DNA of 36,399 nt from Verrucomicrobiota bacterium (lineage in GTDB: Bacteria > Verrucomicrobiota > Verrucomicrobiia > Chthoniobacterales > UBA10450): contig VBQC01000135.1 in NCBI GenBank assembly GCA_005887825.1, positions 1 through 36,399 of the forward strand, written 5' to 3'. The notes beneath the pieces were generated by a model. That model was not told the origin of the DNA. It saw only the letters and a list, made by a program, of their open reading frames with translations, and did not search any database. The translations under genes were made by a program, and so were the position numbers. Below are positions 15,952 to 24,952 of this stretch, in pieces (position 1 is the first letter of the stretch; every line of letters starts with the position of its first letter).

Positions 15952-17453
15952 GCGGGAATTGCGGTGACGGCACGTGAGCCGCCAAAGCTGGTTTTAAGCC
16001 ATCGATTCGCGAATGAAGAGAGACAGACATAAAGGAAGCCGCCTTGGAACATGAGGAGGAAGGGCACTGAGAGAAACTGCCCGTGCGCAATCGCGAACCA
16101 AAGGAAATAAGTGAAATAAAGCGCAAAACCTAGTTCCGCCAGTGGAAGGACCGATTTCAGCGGCCGATATTTGCAGCTTCGCCAGGGCTGCGATTTGCGC
16201 TCGATCCCATACTTGGGCGTGCGTGTGAAATCCGATTTGTGATTAAAGAGCGCTTCCAGCACGGCGCGCGCGTTGTTGAGCGAAAGACCGATGCCGAGCG
16301 CCAGCAAGCATGGCAGAAAAAGCATCTCCTTCATCCACGTTCGCGGATGCAGTTCCCGCTGCGCCAAAACATAAAAAATCGCTACCGAGACTGACGCCGC
16401 AAAAAAAATCGGGACGTCGACTAGCAGCGTCCGCAGCCAACCGCCCCCAGGCGCCCCGGAGGAGGGATGCAGCAGGACGCATAAAATAGCAAGGAGCAAG
16501 TAAGCAAAGTTCGACATCAAATGCCCCGTGGCCTCGACCTTGATGGGAAATGGAAGTCGGCTGCGCCAGATTGTGGGCAACAATTTTTTGCAAGTCTGGA
16601 TGGATCCTTTTGTCCAGCGATGCTGCTGAGATTTAAACCCGTTCATGTCCACTGGGAGCTCAGCGGGCGTTACAACATCAGCCAAGTAAATGAATTTCCA
16701 GCCCACGAGCTGGGCGCGATAGCTCAGATCGAGATCCTCAGTAAGCGTGTCATGCTGCCAGCCACCAGCTTCCCCGATGCAGGAACGTCGCCAGAGACCG
16801 GCGGTTCCGTTGAAATTGAAAAATCGGCCGCTCCGGCTGCGCGCAGTTTGCTCGAGCAAAAGATGTCCATCCAAAAAAATCGCCTGCATGCGGGTGAGCA
16901 GCGAATAACCGCGATTCAAATGGCCCCACCTGGTCTGGATCATTCCTATTTTCGGATCGGTGAAGAAATGGATGGTGCGTTTTAGTAAATCCGGTTGCGG
17001 GACAAAATCGGCGTCGAGGATACAGACAAACTCGCCGTCTGCGGCCTCCAGTCCCACGGCCAGCGCGCCGGCCTTGAAACCAGTGCGATCGACCCGATGA
17101 ATGCGCTGAACGTTAAAGCCGCGCTGCCGCAGTTCTTCCGCGCACGAGGCCGTGATCTCGCGGGTTTCGTCGGTCGAATCGTCCAGCACTTGGATTTGGA
17201 GAAGCTCTCGCGGGTAGTCCAGTTCGCTCACCGAACGAAGCAAACGCTCGGCCACGTAGACCTCGTTAAAGATAGGCAACTGTACCGTCACCTTGGGCAG
17301 CTGTTCAAAATAACGGGCGGGGACCGGTGCGCGCTTCCTGTTTTTGAGATACAGATAGATGATGAAGTAGCGATGGATACCGTACGCCGAAAGACCGCCG
17401 AGCACACTCAGATAACAGACGGTCCAGATAATGTGTCCGAGGCTTCCTTGCAT
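15948..17453 (-). CDS. Processive family 2 glycosyltransferase, cellulose/mannan-synthase-like
   Basis: This membrane enzyme of about 501 residues starts at ATG 17453; GTG 17468 is possible. After an N-terminal helix (IIWTVCYLSVLGGLSAYGI) comes the GT2 domain: VTVQLPIFNEVYVAERLL, the first Asp in VLDDSTDETR, the DAD motif CILDADFVPQPDL, the acceptor TEDLDLSYRAQLVGW, and the QQHRWTKGS motif of processive enzymes. Several C-terminal helices form the export channel region. This matches the CSLA/BcsA-like group making beta-glycans, but the polymer cannot be predicted. No PilZ domain or BcsB partner is seen. It overlaps the L,D-transpeptidase by 4 bp, so both are likely one operon. Confidence 0.9.
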   Translation of the reverse strand: MQGSLGHIIWTVCYLSVLGGLSAYGIHRYFIIYLYLKNRKRAPVPARYFEQLPKVTVQLPIFNEVYVAERLLRSVSELDYPRELLQIQVLDDSTDETREITASCAEELRQRGFNVQRIHRVDRTGFKAGALAVGLEAADGEFVCILDADFVPQPDLLKRTIHFFTDPKIGMIQTRWGHLNRGYSLLTRMQAIFLDGHLLLEQTARSRSGRFFNFNGTAGLWRRSCIGEAGGWQHDTLTEDLDLSYRAQLVGWKFIYLADVVTPAELPVDMNGFKSQQHRWTKGSIQTCKKLLPTIWRSRLPFPIKVEATGHLMSNFAYLLLAILCVLLHPSSGAPGGGWLRTLLVDVPIFFAASVSVAIFYVLAQRELHPRTWMKEMLFLPCLLALGIGLSLNNARAVLEALFNHKSDFTRTPKYGIERKSQPWRSCKYRPLKSVLPLAELGFALYFTYFLWFAIAHGQFLSVPFLLMFQGGFLYVCLSSFANRWLKTSFGGSRAVTAIPA

Positions 17454-17606
17454 GGGAGTTTCTGCCACTGCCGATGGTTACGGCAGCAAGGGCGACATGA
17501 TGCCGTTTCCAGCACGTGCGTCAATTCAAAAAAAATCGCACATGCGCGTCTGAAAATAGCGGGTGTGGGGCGAGAACAGCATACGAACATAGCGCAGAGA
17601 GCGAGA

Positions 17607-18413
17607 ATGTTGTGTTCATTATCGATCTTCGTAATTGCGGGCGCGACCGGCCTTGCAACACCTCTGCGGGCGCAAGAGGAACCAATCACCGAACAGGGAT
17701 ACGAGCGTGAGGAACTGGGCGTGAATCCTTACACCGCGCCATCGATCGCGCGCATATTTCAACAACTCGACGAGCTCAGGCCGCTGCCTTTCGAACAACT
17801 GCACCGAGAGCTTCCAAGAGCGAGTCCTGGGAGCCGCGAGCAAAAAGCTTTGCTCTTTGGAGGATTGGTGGCCGACGGATTCTTAATTGTGGAAGCCGAG
17901 AGGAAAAGCGCGGTCGATAATCTGGGACGCGTTTTAATGAGAGAAGCTCGTGGCCTCGGCGTGGCCGATCGGGTAACGCGCCACAACGCAAGTCTCACGG
18001 ACTTGGCGCGCCGGGGCGATTGGCTGGCGGTACGCAAAGAGCTTATTGCGATCCAGGCAGACGTTGAGCAGGCAATGGTTGAGTTGCGCGATCAAAAAAT
18101 GGCGCATTTGATCAGTCTCGGTGGCTGGTTGCGAGGCTTGGAGATTAGCGCAAGGGCAATCGAACTGAATTTTTCGCCGCAACGAGCAGCCGTCCTCGCG
18201 AAAAAGGACTTGGTCGACTACTTCGCCGCAGAATTGAAAACATTGCCGCCAACGCTGGCGCATACACCGCTCTTTGAGAAACTTCGTTCAGGCGTAAACG
18301 CCGTTCACCTTTCCTTGAGCAAAGCAACCGGAGAGGGATTGAAATTGGCTGACGTAAAAGCGATTCACGCTCAAGCGCGCGGATTAAACCTCGCAATTCG
18401 TCAGAGCGATTGA
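17607..18413 (+). CDS. Secreted or periplasmic protein, unknown
   Basis: The ORF track begins at 16995, but that part is a shadow of the glycosyltransferase. ATG 17607 opens a signal peptide (MLCSLSIFVIAGATGLATPL, cleavage likely near LRAQE) after a purine-rich leader (GCAGAGAGCGAG). The mature part is about 245 residues, largely helical and charged (FEQLHRELPRASPGSREQKA, KKDLVDYFAAELKTLPP), with no cysteine or metal motif. I do not recognise a family. It lies between a divergent GT2/L,D-transpeptidase pair and a sensor kinase, so an envelope role is plausible, but this is only context. Confidence 0.72.
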   Translation: MLCSLSIFVIAGATGLATPLRAQEEPITEQGYEREELGVNPYTAPSIARIFQQLDELRPLPFEQLHRELPRASPGSREQKALLFGGLVADGFLIVEAERKSAVDNLGRVLMREARGLGVADRVTRHNASLTDLARRGDWLAVRKELIAIQADVEQAMVELRDQKMAHLISLGGWLRGLEISARAIELNFSPQRAAVLAKKDLVDYFAAELKTLPPTLAHTPLFEKLRSGVNAVHLSLSKATGEGLKLADVKAIHAQARGLNLAIRQSD

Positions 18414-18435
18414 GCCCTCGAAAGCTTTCGGGGCT
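18413..18435. repeat. Short palindrome (GAAAGCTTTC core) after the secreted protein gene
   Basis: AGCCCTCGAAAGCTTTCGGGGCT starts in the stop codon (TGA) of the secreted-protein gene. It is one mismatch away from a perfect palindrome. The same core occurs at 28324-28341, also a few bases after a stop codon. There is no T-run, so it may be a REP-like element or a factor-dependent end. Confidence 0.5.
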
Positions 18436-18506
18436 GCCGACATTCGCCTTGCCTGAGGCGGCGAGCCGGTTAACGGTGATAAGCCGATCTTCGCAACCTG
18501 GAGGGC

Positions 18507-21011
18507 ATGCAATTGCGAGACACATTTAAGAAACGAAGGCGCGACCGTTTTGGACGTTTCAATATCATCTTTCCGATCCTTCTGGCGGGATGGATCCCTT
18601 CGGTGTTAACGCTCATCGTTTCGTACACGATTCTGCGCGACACCCTGGAAACAAGAATCCTGCGCGACCGGCAAACCCTCATCCAATTGGTAGGCCATCT
18701 TGTCAGTCACGATCTCAACCGGAGCAGTAGCATCATTGAGTATTATCAAACGCTTCCAGAGGTCGCAAGAATCTTGGGCGCGCCGAATCCTCAGCCACTC
18801 GCGCAGCAATGGCTCAACGCCGCATTTTATTCGCAACCGCAGATCGATGGAATGTTTCTCACGACCCCCGACGGCCGCCTCATCGCGTCGATCCCAACCA
18901 ATCCGGAGTTGATTGGTCAGGACTTTGCTTCCCAGCACTGGCGGTCACAAGCAGAAGCGTCCAACGAATCCATCGTCTCGGAAGTTCATTCACGGGCGTC
19001 AGATAAACGTTTGGTCACTGATATCGTCGGTGCCGTGCGCGGCCCCGATCGAACGATCATCGGTTACATCGGAGTCTCGGTCCTGGTGGAAAGAATCGGC
19101 CGACGACTGTCCACGATTGAGTTTGGTGACCGCTTACTTTTCGAAGTGCTCGATCAAAACGGCGGCGCATTGTTTGCGAATGATTTCAAGCCCAACCCCA
19201 GCACGACTTCGCCCGAGGGGGGGACTTTGATCAAAGAGATCCGCCAGAGCAAGAGCGGGCACTTCGAGCGACGCGGCAATCTGTATTCTTTCAGCCCGAT
19301 CGAATCAACCGGTTGGGTCGCGGTAGTAGAGCAGCCGAAAAGTCTCGCCTACAGGCCGGTTCGTGACCTCCTCGCACGAATGACTGTCCTGGCAGCTTGG
19401 TTGGTTGTTCTCACTGCAGTCTTCGCATGGCTCGGCAGCAGGTTTTATCAGCGCCAGATCGAATCTACGCAGCGCGTCGAACGCGAAGTCGTCTTTAACG
19501 AAAAGATCCTGGCCAACATGCCCAGTGGCATTGCCTTCGTCGATCCGGGGTCCCGCCGTTTTCTCCAGGCGAATGACGCATTTGCGCACATGGCGCAGCG
19601 TTTCGGAGATCTGCCAGCCGGTGACGACATCACGGAAGCCACCTACGACGACGTGAAGATTGCTCCCGCCGGAGCGATCGAGAGAGTGCTCTCTTTTGGA
19701 ACACCTTTTCAGCTCATCGAGCACCCGCTGAAAGACAAGACGGGTATGACCCATTTTTTGGATATTAATCTGCTACGGCTGCAGGGTTCGCACGATACCA
19801 CTCAAGGCGTGCTTTATCTCGTCGAAGACAAAACGCGCGATGTCAAACTGCGGCAGGAACTCATTGGCGCGAATGCCGCGAAAGACCAGTTCCTGGCGCT
19901 ACTCTCGCATGAGTTGCGCAATCCGCTCTCGCCGGTAATCGCGATGGTCGGGGAATTGGAAGCGACGGTTCCGGATTCCCCGCCAGTTCGCGAGGCGCTC
20001 GAAGTCATTCGGCGCAACGTCGAGCTGGAAGCGCGTTTGATTGACGATCTGCTCGACGTCACGCGCATCGCGAAAGGCAAACTACAGTTGAGTTTTGAGA
20101 CTGTTTGCGTGCACCAAATCCTCCAGCGCGCTTACGAGATTTGCCGCGAGGACATTGCTGCCAAACATCTCGAAGTGGAATTTCGTCTTCGCGCCGCTGA
20201 GACACATGTCGAAGGCGATCCGGCCCGTTTGCAACAGGTCTTTTGGAATTTGATCAAGAACAGCGTGAAGTTTACTCCCGAAAAAGGCCGCATTACGATC
20301 GAGACACTTAACCCCGCCCCGGAGAAGATTGACGTTCGGATTACCGATACTGGGATGGGCATCGAGCCGGAAAGGATCGTCAAAATCTTCAACGCCTTCG
20401 AACAGGGACAGATCTCGATTACCCGTCGTTTTGGAGGTCTCGGCCTCGGTCTTGCAATTTCGAAGGCGCTGATCGACGCGCACGGCGGAAAAATCCGAGT
20501 GGAGAGTCCCGGAAAGGATCAAGGCTCCACTTTTTCCCTGGAGCTAACGACCGTGCCGAGTCCGATCAGCGGCGACGGCGATGGCGCCCAGCGCGGTCAA
20601 CGCCCGGTTTCAGAAAAAGAAGTATCTGTGCCCAGGCATCGGCGCGTTCTGGTGGTGGACGATCATCACGACACTTGCACCGGGATGAAGAGGATGCTGG
20701 AGCGCCGCGGCTACGAAATCACACTGGCGCATTCCGCGGAGCAGGCGGTGGAAAAAGTGCACAGTCAGGATTTCGATCTGCTTATTAGCGACATCGGACT
20801 GCCGGACCGCAGCGGCTACGAACTAATGCGCGAAGTGCGAAGCAGCAAAGCTCTGCCTGGAATCGCACTCAGTGGCTTTGGAGCGGAGCAAGACGTAAAC
20901 GAAGCCCACGCTGCAGGTTTCTCCGAGCATCTCACCAAGCCGATTAATTTTGAGCGGTTGGAAGAGGCAGTTAGAAATCTGCTCGATCCCGACCCGGCCA
21001 CGAAATCGTGA
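18507..21011 (+). CDS. Hybrid sensor histidine kinase with extracytoplasmic sensor and receiver domain
   Basis: The start ATG 18507 has a good ribosome binding site (CTGGAGGGC). The 834-residue protein has a TM helix at residues about 18-45 (FPILLAGWIPSVLTLIVSYT), a Cache-like periplasmic sensor up to about 290, a second TM (MTVLAAWLVVLTAVFAWLG), and a PAS domain. HisKA follows, with the phosphoacceptor in LALLSHELRNPLSPV. Next is HATPase_c (FWNLIKNSVKFTPEKG, ITDTGMGIEP, GGLGLGLAISKAL), and then a C-terminal receiver (RVLVVDDHHDTCTGM, phosphorylated Asp in LLISDIGLPDRSG). No output regulator gene adjoins, so it is an orphan hybrid kinase. The ligand is unknown. Confidence 0.94.
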   Translation: MQLRDTFKKRRRDRFGRFNIIFPILLAGWIPSVLTLIVSYTILRDTLETRILRDRQTLIQLVGHLVSHDLNRSSSIIEYYQTLPEVARILGAPNPQPLAQQWLNAAFYSQPQIDGMFLTTPDGRLIASIPTNPELIGQDFASQHWRSQAEASNESIVSEVHSRASDKRLVTDIVGAVRGPDRTIIGYIGVSVLVERIGRRLSTIEFGDRLLFEVLDQNGGALFANDFKPNPSTTSPEGGTLIKEIRQSKSGHFERRGNLYSFSPIESTGWVAVVEQPKSLAYRPVRDLLARMTVLAAWLVVLTAVFAWLGSRFYQRQIESTQRVEREVVFNEKILANMPSGIAFVDPGSRRFLQANDAFAHMAQRFGDLPAGDDITEATYDDVKIAPAGAIERVLSFGTPFQLIEHPLKDKTGMTHFLDINLLRLQGSHDTTQGVLYLVEDKTRDVKLRQELIGANAAKDQFLALLSHELRNPLSPVIAMVGELEATVPDSPPVREALEVIRRNVELEARLIDDLLDVTRIAKGKLQLSFETVCVHQILQRAYEICREDIAAKHLEVEFRLRAAETHVEGDPARLQQVFWNLIKNSVKFTPEKGRITIETLNPAPEKIDVRITDTGMGIEPERIVKIFNAFEQGQISITRRFGGLGLGLAISKALIDAHGGKIRVESPGKDQGSTFSLELTTVPSPISGDGDGAQRGQRPVSEKEVSVPRHRRVLVVDDHHDTCTGMKRMLERRGYEITLAHSAEQAVEKVHSQDFDLLISDIGLPDRSGYELMREVRSSKALPGIALSGFGAEQDVNEAHAAGFSEHLTKPINFERLEEAVRNLLDPDPATKS

Positions 21012-21038
21012 CTTTAGCCAGTCTGGCGGACGGCTTCG

Positions 21039-21395
21039 CTACGGGCCGGTGCCGGTTTGCTCGCTAGCGTTGTTCTGCCGCTCAGAGGCTTCTTTTAATT
21101 CCCGCGAAAGCTTCTCGACTCGCTGACGCATAATCTTGCCAGCCTTAAATTTCACCGTCGCTCGCGGTGGAATCACAAAACTGCTGCCGGGCTGATTCGG
21201 ATTTCGCCCGACGCGCGGCTTTGTCAGCCGCGGCTGGAAAACGCCAAAGTTGCGTAGCTCGACGGCGATGTTGTTGGCCAAACTGTCGGTGATCTTATCA
21301 AGCGTCCGCTGGACCACATCGAAGACCTCGTGTTGGACCATGCCGGTTTGGTTACTGATGGCGACAACGATGTCGCGTTTGGTTAGCTTTGCCAT
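21039..21395 (-). CDS. HU/IHF-family DNA-binding protein
   Basis: The 118-residue protein carries the HU fold: MAKLTKRDIVVAISNQTG, VFDVVQRTLDKITDSLANN, ELRNFGVFQPRLTKPRVGRN, and a beta-arm with NPNQPGSSFVIPPRATVKF. The N-x-P-x-P-G-type arm tip reads NQPGS. It is longer than E. coli HU (90 residues) because of a charged C-terminal tail (SRELKEASERQNNASEQTG). It bends or compacts DNA. Its stop is 27 bp from the sensor kinase stop, and the two genes are convergent. The 175-bp gap upstream, to RNase HIII, contains the promoter. No other feature was seen there. Confidence 0.93.
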   Translation of the reverse strand: MAKLTKRDIVVAISNQTGMVQHEVFDVVQRTLDKITDSLANNIAVELRNFGVFQPRLTKPRVGRNPNQPGSSFVIPPRATVKFKAGKIMRQRVEKLSRELKEASERQNNASEQTGTGP

Positions 21396-21570
21396 ATCTA
21401 ATTTAGTAATCGCTTCACGTGCCCGTGGCGGTGGTCACATCAAGCACAAAAAAATCGAAACTTTAACCCGGCTAACCTTCTCGACAAGAAGACGAAACAC
21501 AATGGCAACTTGCTGATGAGCGCGCAATGAGAAGGCGTTCATAGGCTGCGCCGTAACCGCTCTATCACGG

Positions 21571-22518
21571 TTATTTTCGCCAATTCTCGCGTGGAGGCGG
21601 GCCCGCATAATGATTCGGCGCGACTTCGTTGGCGGTTCGGAAATGCACTTTTGCTACCTCACGCAATGCGCCTGGTCCACTCATTTCCACGACCTTTTTC
21701 GCAGTCTCTTTTACGTTCGCGGATGCTCCTCGCTCGAGTCGCAACCCAAGCTCTTTTCCCCGCCGCTCCAGCCAATTAATGAAAGCTTCCCGCGCCAGAA
21801 TCGAGGCCGCTGCCACTGCGATATCTGATTCCGCTTTCGTCCGCTGTTTGATGTCGATCTTGCGGCCGTGTCGCAACAGCGATTGTTCGATCACGCGCGC
21901 ATCGGCAAACTGGTCCGACAACGCTCGCGGACAATCGGGTTTTTTTGCCAGTAAATTTTCGATCACGCGAGCATGTCCCCACCCGAGCAATTTATTCAAA
22001 TTGCCGAACTTCTCATAAAGCTCGTTGTACTTTTGCGGGCCAATTAGCACGGTCTCGATCAGTCCACTGGCGGTCTTCCGAATGAGTTGAGCGAGCGCGC
22101 GGATCCGCGCATCCGAGCCGATTCGCTTGCTGTCCTGCACACCGGCATCGAGAAGTTTGCGGGCTATTCCATGGTCGACATAAACGCCCGCAATTACCAG
22201 CGGCCCGAAAAAATCGCCCTTCCCGCTCTCATCCACGCCGAAGTGCGGCTGGAACATTTCCGGCGAATGCACTTCTTCGTAGCCCAGTTTCGCTTCGCCG
22301 AGAATTTTTGGCTCCAGCTCAAATTGCACGAACTCCTCCACGCCCCTGCCTTGCACAAGCACCTTCGGCCCTTTCTCGTAAACCGCCACGCTCAACCTGT
22401 TCTTCTGCGCAAAAAAAAGCGTGTATTCCTTTGGAGAGAACTCGAACCCGAGTACTTCGAGCAGCGCGCGAAGCTTGGTCGCTTGTTCCTGGGTTAATAG
22501 ACTCGTGTACGAATTCAT
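21571..22518 (-). CDS. rnhC: Ribonuclease HIII
   Basis: ATG 22518 (MNSYTSLLTQEQATKL) is preferred over the ORF-track start at 22560, because the extra codons come from the repeat upstream. The 315-residue protein has the DUF3378 TBP-like N-terminal domain (about 1-85), which binds RNA/DNA hybrids. The catalytic domain follows, with FGVDESGKGDFFGPLVIAG (catalytic Asp, Glu), the DSKRIGSD motif, and AKSDIAVAAASILAREAF carrying the later Asp. RNase HIII cuts RNA of hybrids and removes primers. Its presence, rather than only HI/HII, is typical of Firmicutes, Chlamydiae and some Verrucomicrobiota. Confidence 0.95.
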   Translation of the reverse strand: MNSYTSLLTQEQATKLRALLEVLGFEFSPKEYTLFFAQKNRLSVAVYEKGPKVLVQGRGVEEFVQFELEPKILGEAKLGYEEVHSPEMFQPHFGVDESGKGDFFGPLVIAGVYVDHGIARKLLDAGVQDSKRIGSDARIRALAQLIRKTASGLIETVLIGPQKYNELYEKFGNLNKLLGWGHARVIENLLAKKPDCPRALSDQFADARVIEQSLLRHGRKIDIKQRTKAESDIAVAAASILAREAFINWLERRGKELGLRLERGASANVKETAKKVVEMSGPGALREVAKVHFRTANEVAPNHYAGPPPRENWRK

Positions 22519-22533
22519 TCGGAGAAGCAGAAA

Positions 22534-22632
22534 CGTCCAACGCTCAACCCGCCTTCGCAAGGCCTACGCCGGGGCAGGCGCTCAACGCTCAACTCTGAAT
22601 TCGAGATTGGACGTTGGGCGTTGGGTGTTCGA
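22534..22632. repeat. Composite inverted repeat (with repeat B copy 2) between rnhC and mutY
   Basis: The left arm CGTCCAACGCTCAAC and the right arm GTTGGGCGTTGG pair imperfectly. Between them is the B module (CCCGCCTTCGCAAGGCCTAC, 22547-22577) also seen inside repeat A copy 2. There is also a tandem-like GCTCAACGCTCAAC and an EcoRI-centred TGAATTCGAGA. It occupies the shared divergent promoter region of rnhC and mutY, and the mutY start codon probably lies within or just after it. Confidence 0.6.
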
Positions 22633-23665
22633 GGTTTCTTCAACTTTGATCCCGCGACCAGACCTTCGCATCTTCCGTCGCTCTCTTCTGCGTTGGTATC
22701 GCCGCCACGGGCGCGCCCTCCCCTGGCGCCAAACTCGCGATCCCTACGCCATCCTCGTCTCCGAGTTCATGCTCCAGCAGACCCAGGTTGCAGCCGTTAT
22801 CCCTTATTATAATGAGTGGCTCCGCCGGTTCCCCCATTTCTCCGCGCTGGCTCGGGCTTCGAAAAATGACATCCTCCACGCTTGGCAAGGCCTCGGCTAT
22901 TACGCGCGGGCGCGCAATTTGCACGCCACCGCTGAAATCGTCGTGGATCGACATGGCGGCCATTTTCCCCGCGCGATCGCCCGCATGCGCGAGTTGCCAG
23001 GCGTTGGGCGATATACGGCGAATGCCATCGCGACGTTTGCCTTCAATCAGTCCGTCCCGATTGTTGAAACCAACACCTCGCGGGTGTTAACGCGCCTCAT
23101 CAATTTCCGGAGGCCCATCGATTGCACCGCTGGCCGGGAAGCGCTCTGGAAGCACGCGGCCATGCTTGTTCCAAAACGTTCCGCCGGGATTTACAATTCC
23201 GCACTGACCGATCTTGGCGCGCTCGTTTGTCTTCCGCGCCAGCCGAGATGTGAAATTTGTCCGGTCAAAAACTTCTGCCGTGCAAAAAATCCCGAAACGC
23301 TTCCGTTCAAGCGAGCTCGTCCCCCAACAAGGCAACTCATCGAGACCCACGCTCTTATCGTTAAGCAAAGCAAAATCTTACTCGCACAATCAGCTGGGCG
23401 CTGGCGCGGCATGTGGATTTTGCCGCCGCTGCAAACAAAATCGACAACCAAACGCGCTGTTCACATGTCGATCTTTCCCTTTACACATCACCGCATCACG
23501 CTTGCTGTATACAGACATCGCGCGCCTCCGGAGATATTCTCGAATCAAACTTGGTTTGAAATTAGCGCGCTTGAGAATCTGGCCATGCCGTCACCGCACC
23601 GGCGAGCAATGCGACATCTTCTTACCGCAAGACGAGCAGGACGATCACGCCGGAAGCGGTCGTAA
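22625..23665 (+). CDS. mutY: A/G-specific adenine glycosylase
   Basis: The product removes adenine from 8-oxoG:A pairs. The domain begins at [20 protein letters not shown]. The catalytic Glu lies in [12 protein letters not shown], the helix-hairpin-helix in [18 protein letters not shown], and the [4Fe-4S] loop in [17 protein letters not shown] (C-x6-C-x2-C-x5-C). A degenerate NUDIX-like C-terminal domain includes FTHHRI, which resembles the FSH motif. The usual catalytic Asp (ILDGN in E. coli, DTN in others) reads IVETNTSR, so it is Glu here. The start is uncertain: GTG 22625 and TTG 22646 both give about 340-346 residues. The 3' end overlaps the convergent transporter by 44 bp. Confidence 0.92.
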   Translation: MFEVSSTLIPRPDLRIFRRSLLRWYRRHGRALPWRQTRDPYAILVSEFMLQQTQVAAVIPYYNEWLRRFPHFSALARASKNDILHAWQGLGYYARARNLHATAEIVVDRHGGHFPRAIARMRELPGVGRYTANAIATFAFNQSVPIVETNTSRVLTRLINFRRPIDCTAGREALWKHAAMLVPKRSAGIYNSALTDLGALVCLPRQPRCEICPVKNFCRAKNPETLPFKRARPPTRQLIETHALIVKQSKILLAQSAGRWRGMWILPPLQTKSTTKRAVHMSIFPFTHHRITLAVYRHRAPPEIFSNQTWFEISALENLAMPSPHRRAMRHLLTARRAGRSRRKRS

Positions 23666-24863
23666 GAATTGTGATAGGGATGCCGAACCGCGCGTAATCC
23701 CAGAAACTGACTTCGATATGCTCGCGTGCGGATTCGACCACTATCATGTTCGCCACTGATCCGACGATTGTCAGGTTACCAGCAAAGGTCGTGGCAAGCG
23801 CGAGCACTTTCCACATCAACTCGGGCTCAGCAAAACGCGCGATCCACTTCCCCGCGACAAGAACAAATGGAACGTTCGAGAAAATATTCGAACCGGCCGC
23901 CGAGAACCACGTCAGATTCCAAGTCTGCGCTGTCACGCTTGATCCGAAGAGAGGTTGCAGATGCCGATAAATGGCATCGGGCAGACCAGTGTCGCTCAGT
24001 CCGTCAACGACAACAAACAGAGCTGCAAAGAACACGAGCAAGTGCCAATCGACCAATTTGAGCACCTCGTGCGTGTCGCGTCGCGCGAGCACCATCACCA
24101 GCACCGCTCCTGAGAGCGCTGTCCATGCCAGATTCAGCCCGGAGACAAAGCAGGCAAAGATCGACAAAAACACGATGCAAACGATCGCAAACAAACCGCG
24201 GTCGAGTTTCGGGACGACGTGGATTTCCCGTTCGATGGTCGCCGCTTGCAAAGCACGCCGAAAACCGAAACGCAAAATGATGAAATTGATTGCGAGTCCA
24301 ATGATCGCCGCCGGCGCAAGCGTTCGCGAGAATTGCGAAAAGGGAATATGCGAAAAATGCCCAATAATCATGTTTTGCGGATTGCCAACCAGGGTGGCGA
24401 CGCTGCCGATGTTGGCGCTGGTTGCGAGCGCGATGAGATACGGCAGCAGAGGAAGTTTCCCGCGCCGAATCACCGCGATCACCAGGGGCGTGAGCATCAA
24501 ACAGATCGTGTCATTGACCAGCAACGCCGAGAGAATTCCCGACGTGAGCGTCAGATAGAGCAAGAGCCGCTGCGGAGTACGAGAGAACCGCAAGACAACA
24601 TCCGCGGCCCATTCGAAAAAGTGCGCGAGATACAGATAGGCTGAGACAAGCATCATCGCCAGCAGCAGCACGATCGTATCGTAGTTGACTGCGAGATAAG
24701 CGCGTTCAGGCGTGACAACACCGGTTGCGACCATCAAGACAGCGCCCAGCAACGCTGCGGCCGGGCGGTTCAACGGCAGAATTTTGAGCTGCCGCCCACT
24801 GATGAGAACGTAGGTGATCGCGAAGATCACGCTCGCGATAAGCTCTTGCTCCCAGTGATTCAC
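23622..24863 (-). CDS. Anion/Na+ transporter of the IT superfamily (ArsB/NhaD/SLC13-like)
   Basis: The 413-residue integral membrane protein starts at GTG 24863. It has about eleven hydrophobic segments with two inverted re-entrant-loop repeats. The first is [20 protein letters not shown] with [18 protein letters not shown]. The second is [17 protein letters not shown] with [17 protein letters not shown]. The paired N-D/N-V-P and [13 protein letters not shown] motifs are typical of arsenite, sodium/dicarboxylate and related carriers. No adjacent ArsA, ArsR or soluble binding partner identifies the substrate. It is the intact counterpart of the frameshifted transporter at 3.5-4.8 kb. Its last 44 bp overlap mutY. 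Confidence 0.87.
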   Translation of the reverse strand: MNHWEQELIASVIFAITYVLISGRQLKILPLNRPAAALLGAVLMVATGVVTPERAYLAVNYDTIVLLLAMMLVSAYLYLAHFFEWAADVVLRFSRTPQRLLLYLTLTSGILSALLVNDTICLMLTPLVIAVIRRGKLPLLPYLIALATSANIGSVATLVGNPQNMIIGHFSHIPFSQFSRTLAPAAIIGLAINFIILRFGFRRALQAATIEREIHVVPKLDRGLFAIVCIVFLSIFACFVSGLNLAWTALSGAVLVMVLARRDTHEVLKLVDWHLLVFFAALFVVVDGLSDTGLPDAIYRHLQPLFGSSVTAQTWNLTWFSAAGSNIFSNVPFVLVAGKWIARFAEPELMWKVLALATTFAGNLTIVGSVANMIVVESAREHIEVSFWDYARFGIPITILTTASGVIVLLVLR

Positions 24864-24952
24864 AGCGCGTGCATAGCGGATGGCATGTCATTTTTCAACG
24901 AGCACAAATTTCTTTGCGGAGCGGGGGCACAGTGCATAGCCTCTTTCAATTC

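Noticed and set aside
16995-17606. N-terminal 204 codons of the 472-residue plus-strand ORF
   Set aside because: They lie opposite the glycosyltransferase gene and have no protein-like pattern. The real gene starts at the signal peptide ATG 17607.
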